Shown here: positions 22,059 through 25,981 of the stretch, piece after piece | Layout: each line of letters opens with the position of its first letter | How positions within the stretch are numbered: position 1 is the first letter of the stretch | Assembly: GCA_964342805.1 (NCBI GenBank) | Contig: CAYFHQ010000049.1 | Location: 1-25,981 of the forward strand | Direction: 5' to 3' | Source: CAYFHQ01 sp964342805 | GTDB lineage: Bacteria > Bacillota > Clostridia > Peptostreptococcales > Acidaminobacteraceae | DNA length: 25,981 bases | Made by a program: the position numbers and the translations under genes | The notes under the pieces: generated by a model | What the model saw: only the letters and a program-made list of their open reading frames with translations | Database searches by the model: none | What the model was told of the DNA's origin: nothing

Positions 22059-22310
22059 TTACTTTCTTAGTATATCTACAAGTTCGCAAAAATACTCTTG
22101 CTCAAGCTCTACAAATTCTTTACTAGGAAACTCATATCGCTCACAAGATGTTTTGATTGAAATGTTGAATACTGCATTTGTTCTGTTTGCTTGGTAAATC
22201 CATTCATTTTTTCTTATGCAATATTCCTCTATATTTGATGCTTTTGGGTATGTTGGGTATGAATTTTTGTGACTTTTGGCTATATTAAATTTTTGTTCTT
22301 TTGATATCAT
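22059..22310 (-). CDS. Hypothetical protein (83 aa) following rep
   Basis: A small soluble protein (MISKEQKFNIAKSHKNSYPT...) with no family I recognise. It has a predicted mixed helix-strand character and no membrane segment. AAAGGAG 8 nt before the ATG overlaps the end of the rep gene, and its ATG lies 1 base after the rep stop, so translation is coupled to rep. A role in replication, copy control or transfer is only inferred from position. Confidence 0.7.
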   Translation of the reverse strand: MISKEQKFNIAKSHKNSYPTYPKASNIEEYCIRKNEWIYQANRTNAVFNISIKTSCERYEFPSKEFVELEQEYFCELVDILRK

Positions 22311-22311
22311 A

Positions 22312-23268
22312 TTAATTACTCCTTTCGATGTAATCTCTTAATTCAAATAATTTATATTTGTTAATATCATCGAAGTACATAACTTGATGTATTCGACGAA
22401 GAAATGCTTTCCATGTCTCAGGTGCTTCCTTTTGAATGGCTCTGTACTGTAAGGTTAAGTCTATGTTTGATGTAATAAAAACTTTACTAAAGCAAGCAAC
22501 TTTATTCATATATCTACAGGGTAGTTCTAGTGGATAAATATCGAGGTAGTTGAGCATTTCGTGTATTTTGAAACTGGAGTTAAACTCCTCAAATACGATG
22601 ATGTCTTGTCCAGCATAGGAGTCAAAACATCCTTTTGAGTAGTGGGTTACTCTATAAACGTTTTCAAATCCGTATTTATTCATGATGTGACTTGTTTTAC
22701 CTGCACCTGCTTTTCCCCAGATGTATACTACTTCGAGTTTTCTAATTAAACTTTTGAATTCTTGATTTCTGATTCTTTGTCTTACTTTTTCCAATGTATC
22801 AATTTGCAAAATATATGTTGGGTTTTCTTCGAAAATTTCATAGTCTGTCATCCCATCTTTTATCATGTCGTACAGGTCATTTAAATCATTTCTACTACCT
22901 TGCCTTTCAATTGGTATCACACCATATTCTTCTTCAGTTCCAGCGATTTTAGTATTTCCTTTTTCTTTCTCATACTTTCCTTGCTTAAAAACATAGTCTC
23001 TATTCTGCTCTGAAGTTCCTCTCGCCATTTCTATATGTGCTACAGGAAACCTGTTCTTGATTGTGCTAAATCTTACCCCAGATTTACAAGCTAAGTATAC
23101 ATGGGTATGATGAGTCTTTTGTTTACCTCCTATTTCGTCACTCATACAGTAATAAACACAGGATTTTATTTTCTTGATTTCTGCTATAATACGTTTGTGA
23201 TCATACTCCTTATCTAGTGGATTATTTATTGTTATGAGCCATTTTCGTGACTGTGAGTTTTTAGCGAT
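22312..23268 (-). CDS. rep: CRESS-type Rep: HUH endonuclease plus SF3 helicase
   Basis: A 318-aa replication initiator of the kind found in circular Rep-encoding ssDNA (CRESS) viruses and related bacterial plasmids. HUH motif I is WLITINNP (10-17), and motif II is HHTHVYLA with the H-x-H pair (H54, H56). Motif III is YVFK (92-95) with the nicking tyrosine. The superfamily 3 helicase has Walker A GKAGAGKT (185-192), Walker B DIIVFEEF (222-229) and motif C FITSN (264-268). GGAGG (23276-23280) lies 7 nt before an ATC codon at 23268. The frame is open up to an ATG at 23403, but that extension would run through the origin hairpin and has no ribosome site. I infer nicking at the adjacent TAGTATTAC loop, rolling-circle replication, and possibly a relaxase role. 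Confidence 0.88.
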   Translation of the reverse strand: MAKNSQSRKWLITINNPLDKEYDHKRIIAEIKKIKSCVYYCMSDEIGGKQKTHHTHVYLACKSGVRFSTIKNRFPVAHIEMARGTSEQNRDYVFKQGKYEKEKGNTKIAGTEEEYGVIPIERQGSRNDLNDLYDMIKDGMTDYEIFEENPTYILQIDTLEKVRQRIRNQEFKSLIRKLEVVYIWGKAGAGKTSHIMNKYGFENVYRVTHYSKGCFDSYAGQDIIVFEEFNSSFKIHEMLNYLDIYPLELPCRYMNKVACFSKVFITSNIDLTLQYRAIQKEAPETWKAFLRRIHQVMYFDDINKYKLFELRDYIERSN

Positions 23269-23286
23269 AGTTTTTCCTCCTTTCGT

Positions 23287-23349
23287 GTCGCATAGTCGAA
23301 AACGTTGAAAATTCAATTGTAAGTAGTGTTTGCGACAGATGTTGCATAG
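23287..23349 (-). repeat. Iteron candidate CTATGCRAC (two copies, minus strand)
   Basis: CTATGCAAC (23341-23349, in the 3' arm of the origin stem) and CTATGCGAC (23287-23295) are direct repeats on the minus strand, 54 bp apart. They could be recognition sites for the Rep endonuclease domain, as iterons are in CRESS viruses. Confidence 0.4.
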
Positions 23350-23371
23350 GGTAATACTATGCCTATGCAAC
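23341..23371 (-). other. CRESS-type rolling-circle origin: stem-loop with TAGTATTAC
   Basis: Read on the minus strand, GTTGCATAGG and CCTATGCAAC form a perfect 10-bp stem around an 11-nt loop, CATAGTATTAC. The last nine bases, TAGTATTAC (23359 down to 23351), are a canonical circovirus/nanovirus-type nonanucleotide, normally nicked as TAGTATT/AC. The element lies about 70 bp upstream of the rep start, on the rep coding strand, between the coupling-ATPase gene and rep. That is also where oriT lies in Tn916-type elements. Confidence 0.85.
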
Positions 23372-23373
23372 TG

Positions 23374-23428
23374 TGAATGCTTCGCATTCATAATAGTCAG
23401 CACCTACCACTTCGTTAGTGCTGACTAT
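23374..23428. repeat. Two further perfect hairpins beside the origin
   Basis: TGAATGC-TTC-GCATTCA (23374-23390) is a tight 7-bp hairpin. ATAGTCAGCAC (23393-23403) and GTGCTGACTAT (23418-23428) form a perfect 11-bp stem with a 14-nt loop. Neither has a T tract on either strand, so they are not ordinary terminators. With the origin stem they make three consecutive hairpins, which may serve as Rep or accessory-protein sites or as a second-strand origin. Confidence 0.6.
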
Positions 23429-24144
23429 GAATTATTTACGATATTTCTTATACTATCATGTAGTTTGTTTATGTTCCTTATAGTAGGTACAATGATGGAT
23501 TCTAGACTGCTTCCATTTTGAATAATGTAACCTGTCCCTTGTTTCCGGTCTGGTTTTATATGTTCCTTAAAGGAATGAAATAGCATATTTTTGGATTCTT
23601 CACTTAAGTTTCCAAGTCCAACTACTAAATTGAAATTATCACGTGCAGAACTAAAATATTGAGCATCAGCACGTTGCTGACTTAGTATGACATGTACATT
23701 AAATGAACGACCCAACATTAATAATGTTGCTAACTTCTTCTTTTCTTCTTCGACTTTTTTCTTCTCTTGACTATTACAATAACTTGCCCATTCATCGAAA
23801 AAAAGCACTAAAGCATTTCTTGAGTTATCTTCATTTTTTTGCCTTTTACGAAAGTTGGAATAGAACTGATTGAATCCGTCAATACAATTATCATATCTAA
23901 AAAAATTAGGACATTTACCTAGGAACTGAAAATCGTCATCACCTTTAAAATCACATACTGTAAGCTCTGTATCAGGTAGGTACAATGATATTTTTCCTAA
24001 TAAGAACTTACTAAAGTATGTTTTTCCGCTTCCAGTTGAGCCAATTATTACAATATGAGGAGCTTTATCTGGATTCCATTTTATCGGTTTCTTTACACCA
24101 TATGAAAGATACTCATTGTTATAAGCTATTGATATTTCACTCAT
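23425..24144 (-). CDS. FtsK/TcpA-like DNA-translocating ATPase
   Basis: A 239-aa soluble P-loop ATPase of the FtsK/HerA class. Walker A is GSTGSGKT (35-42), Walker B is LVLFFDE (111-117), and the following VILSQQRADA segment fits the motif seen in coupling proteins. It lacks the membrane part normally present in TcpA coupling proteins. A two-helix membrane protein encoded directly upstream (TAA abutting this ATG) could supply it. By position it would deliver the nicked element DNA to a conjugation channel. No channel genes lie in the window, so the element is probably mobilised by a helper. Confidence 0.82.
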   Translation of the reverse strand: MSEISIAYNNEYLSYGVKKPIKWNPDKAPHIVIIGSTGSGKTYFSKFLLGKISLYLPDTELTVCDFKGDDDFQFLGKCPNFFRYDNCIDGFNQFYSNFRKRQKNEDNSRNALVLFFDEWASYCNSQEKKKVEEEKKKLATLLMLGRSFNVHVILSQQRADAQYFSSARDNFNLVVGLGNLSEESKNMLFHSFKEHIKPDRKQGTGYIIQNGSSLESIIVPTIRNINKLHDSIRNIVNNS

Positions 24145-24888
24145 TTAGAAGTCCTTATCTACAACAATGTTTGATTTACGTTCCAGTTCAAGCTGTCGTG
24201 CTATTAGTCGGTTGTTAACTAACTTGCAATATCTTTCGCTAACCCAAACGACATCTAGATAAAGATATCTTCCAAAATCATGTACCTCATCAATCATCAG
24301 TATTGGATATATATGACCTTCGTAAATATATATATTCTGATTTATACCAGGAAAGTCAAAAGAGTTGAGTTTTTGGGTAATTTTGATTTGGAGTATTTCT
24401 TTAACTTCTATAGGGTCTATTTCACCATTCTTTAAAACTATGAACTGATTGATAAAATAATTTTTCTTCTTTTGATTTCTTTCAGGTAGGTCAAGGTCTT
24501 CAACGCGTTTAGGTTTTTCGATTTTTAGAATTTCAGAAGTATCCTTAATAGTTAGATATATCATATTTCGTGTTAAGTTGTATTTGTTTTCTAAAAAAGT
24601 ACGTTCTGATACTTCAGCCATATATCGGATTTTTTCTTCTTCCTGTTGCCTCAACTCTACATTTTTTTTGTTCCTATCAGTTATCCAAATGATAATAAAT
24701 AACAATGCACCTAGGATTAACATCACTATTTCAATATTGTTAATAACAAATGATGCAATAGTTTTTATCCCAAGAATAATAATAACTAGAGCAATTGCAG
24801 TTGCAATTACTCCTGTTACTACCATTACAGTTAATTGAGCATATTTTTTATCATCGAATAACTTTCTTAAAAAGGTGATAATGCTCAT
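24145..24888 (-). CDS. Two-helix membrane protein, possible membrane half of a split coupling protein
   Basis: A 247-aa protein with membrane helices at about 19-45 and 51-70 and a cytoplasmic remainder of about 175 residues rich in charged and helical sequence (RNKKNVELRQQEEEKIRYM). The family is unknown to me. TcpA/ConQ coupling proteins carry two N-terminal helices before their FtsK-like domain and total about 430-480 aa. This protein plus the 239-aa ATPase downstream gives 486. The two genes abut (TAA followed by ATG). A split coupling protein is inferred, not proven. GAGGTGAT upstream of the ATG lies inside the end of the preceding gene. Confidence 0.7.
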   Translation of the reverse strand: MSIITFLRKLFDDKKYAQLTVMVVTGVIATAIALVIIILGIKTIASFVINNIEIVMLILGALLFIIIWITDRNKKNVELRQQEEEKIRYMAEVSERTFLENKYNLTRNMIYLTIKDTSEILKIEKPKRVEDLDLPERNQKKKNYFINQFIVLKNGEIDPIEVKEILQIKITQKLNSFDFPGINQNIYIYEGHIYPILMIDEVHDFGRYLYLDVVWVSERYCKLVNNRLIARQLELERKSNIVVDKDF

Positions 24889-24890
24889 AG

Positions 24891-25229
24891 CTACGTCATC
24901 ACCTCGATTCCTGATGCAGTCGCTGTAAACATGACGTCTTTTGAAGAGTTCTGATAAAATCTACCTGCAAAATCAGTTAGTGTCACTTCAACACTTCCTC
25001 CAAGACTTTCGAGTTCATCATTTGTAATTAATGGTTTTTTGCTATTTACCTTTACAACGAATTGGCAATATTTGTTGTTGGGAGCAATCAGCTCATAAGC
25101 ATACCCAGATACCTCGTCAGTTCGCTTACCATCTACAAAGACTTTAACTTCTCTTATGTTGATTAAAATTATCTTTCCGTTTTTTGTTATCATATCCTCG
25201 GTTATTGTAACTTGGTTTAATTTGATCAT
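24891..25229 (-). CDS. DUF961/YdcP-like small ICE protein
   Basis: A 112-aa predicted mostly-beta protein (VKVFVDGKRTDEVSGYAYEL...CQFVVKV...GSVEVTLTDFAGRFYQ). The strand pattern and the position ahead of a coupling ATPase resemble the DUF961 (YdcP, Tn916 Orf22/Orf23) proteins. The resemblance is by eye and moderate. AAGGAGATGAACA before the ATG gives a good ribosome site. It overlaps the 3' part of a short upstream gene in another frame and ends 2 bp before the next ATG. Confidence 0.65.
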   Translation of the reverse strand: MIKLNQVTITEDMITKNGKIILINIREVKVFVDGKRTDEVSGYAYELIAPNNKYCQFVVKVNSKKPLITNDELESLGGSVEVTLTDFAGRFYQNSSKDVMFTATASGIEVMT

Positions 25230-25296
25230 TGTTCATCTCCTTCACTATAGTCTTAATAGTTTCCTTTAATGCCGTCTGTAATATTGTTTTTAAAAT
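25144..25296 (-). CDS. Short basic protein with AUU start (possible first gene of the element operon)
   Basis: About 50 aa (I/MLKTILQTALKETIKTIV...YDNKKRKDNFNQHKRS): a short amphipathic helix and a basic, polar tail. The reason to call it is the perfect ribosome site AAGGAGGTGAT, whose GGAGG (25305-25309) lies 8 nt before an ATT codon at 25296. No ATG, GTG or TTG is suitably placed. It overlaps the next gene by 86 bp in another frame. It may be a leader peptide that opens translation of that gene, or a small DNA-binding protein. Confidence 0.4.
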   Translation of the reverse strand: MLKTILQTALKETIKTIVKEMNNDQIKPSYNNRGYDNKKRKDNFNQHKRS

Positions 25297-25343
25297 TGTA
25301 ATCACCTCCTTGTTCTGGCCAGTTAATATTGAATTCATATATT

Positions 25344-25400
25344 ATTATAGATATAATTAAATGGTTACGGTATGTATCAATCTTTTGTATTTATATTGAT
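25344..25400. promoter_or_regulatory. Divergent control region of the element
   Basis: On the minus strand a TATAAT box (25344-25349) precedes the transfer-gene operon. An inverted repeat, ATCAAT (25376-25381) / ATTGAT (25395-25400), lies between it and the divergent plus-strand regulator gene and is a candidate operator for that regulator. I see no good -35 for the TATAAT, so the promoter may need an activator. Confidence 0.45.
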
Positions 25401-25429
25401 GAATACATTGACTTATGGGAGGGGATGTT

Positions 25430-25981
25430 TTGAAACAGAATAACGATTTTAATAATTTAGATTTCCAAGAAGTTAGAATGAAAAAGATTAAGTTTGAAGT
25501 GAAAAGATATATGGCTGAGAATAATGTATCCAATATGAACAAAGTTATCGACTATTTAACAACTACTACAGGTTATAAAGAAAGTGTTATTCATGATTCA
25601 ATTTATAGAAAGGGTAAACAATTAACAGGGAGATACCTTGCAAAGCTCGAAGAAGCACTAGGTTTAGAAAAGGGAGAGTTGATTTTATTTAATGAAGATT
25701 TAGATATTATGAATCCATTACATGAGATAAAAAGAGATATCTCTATTGTCTTTAACACATTGGAGTTAATTGATGCTTTATATTTAGTAGAGTATTTTGA
25801 TTGTTTCATGAAAATGAGTGGTGAGACGTTTGATTTATTAATGGACTTAAGTGAATTAGATAATAAAGACAGGTCTCAGTTTTATAAGAAATTTCTTGAA
25901 CTTCAACCTCCTATTAGAATGGATATGTATAATGTACACGCTTGTCAAGACACGAAATTCAAGTTCAGTAGTTATGAACTC
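25430..25981 (+). CDS. Divergent regulator-like protein, 3'-truncated by window edge
   Basis: Open for 184 codons to the last base of the window, so the gene is partial. I start it at TTG 25430 because GGGAGGGG (25417-25424) lies 5 nt upstream. The nearer ATG is out of frame and meets a stop at once. The protein begins with KQNNDFNNLDFQEVRMKKI. The segment from about 40 to 85 (NKVIDYLTTTTGYKESVIHD...LAKLEEALGLEKGEL) resembles an XRE-type helix-turn-helix. The rest is acidic and unrecognised. Being divergent from the transfer operon, it is probably the element's control gene, comparable in position to ImmR-type regulators. Confidence 0.65.
   Translation, partial: MKQNNDFNNLDFQEVRMKKIKFEVKRYMAENNVSNMNKVIDYLTTTTGYKESVIHDSIYRKGKQLTGRYLAKLEEALGLEKGELILFNEDLDIMNPLHEIKRDISIVFNTLELIDALYLVEYFDCFMKMSGETFDLLMDLSELDNKDRSQFYKKFLELQPPIRMDMYNVHACQDTKFKFSSYEL

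Noticed and set aside
23269..23403. N-terminal extension of Rep up to the ATG at 23403
   Set aside because: It would encode the origin hairpin, lacks a ribosome site, and the real HUH motif I begins only after the SD-associated ATC at 23268.
23281..23430. Repeats considered as a CRISPR array
   Set aside because: The repeats are inverted arms of single hairpins, not regularly spaced direct repeats, and no cas genes are present.

Overview
The window reads as a chromosomal segment of a Gram-positive Bacillota, most likely a clostridial anaerobe, carrying the end of an integrated mobile element at its right side. The evidence for the host is indirect: strong AGGAGG ribosome binding sites, a CIRCE-controlled groESL operon, ThiT, purine, TPP and cobalamin riboswitches, HD-GYP and EAL-HDOD proteins, and a BmrC/BmrD-type ABC pair. 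I cannot name the species.

Host part (1-20108). A 5'-truncated adenine deaminase gene ends in a strong terminator. A cobalamin riboswitch with its own terminator follows, but no B12 gene lies behind it. Instead there is a structured, apparently non-coding stretch with a second terminator. Then come an Ogg-type DNA glycosylase, an HD-GYP protein, an EAL-HDOD protein and an ArsR/CadC-like metal sensor, all on the plus strand. groES-groEL follow behind a CIRCE element. A MerR regulator carries a C-terminal segment that looks like part of the flagellar export protein FlhA. thiT sits under a TPP riboswitch. On the minus strand are an AraC-GGDEF hybrid, a membrane-anchored metallophosphoesterase and a heterodimeric ABC exporter, with one small membrane protein on the plus strand between them. 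guaB, under a guanine riboswitch, and guaA close the host part. A large hairpin-forming region separates these two.

Mobile element (about 20109 to beyond 25981). The DNA turns visibly AT-rich immediately after guaA, and a minus-strand tyrosine integrase ends 92 bp past the guaA stop codon. Going upstream in transcription order the element holds the integrase (frameshifted), a candidate small RNA, an XRE regulator, a 58-aa excisionase-like HTH protein, an unknown 83-aa protein, a Rep protein, an FtsK/TcpA-like ATPase, a two-TM membrane protein, a DUF961-like protein and a short basic protein. A divergent plus-strand regulator runs off the window. The Rep has the HUH endonuclease plus superfamily 3 helicase layout of eukaryotic CRESS-DNA viruses. 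Just upstream of it, on the same strand, is a perfect 10-bp stem with an 11-nt loop containing TAGTATTAC, the nonanucleotide type that circovirus-like Reps nick. The gene order (DUF961-like, coupling ATPase, origin, Rep, xis-like, int) parallels Tn916/ICEBs1, with a CRESS-type Rep where the MOBT relaxase would be. I read it as an integrative mobilizable element that probably uses a virus-like origin for excision-stage replication and/or transfer.

Three genes of the element have strong Shine-Dalgarno sequences placed ahead of AUC or AUU rather than AUG. This suggests deliberate weak initiation.
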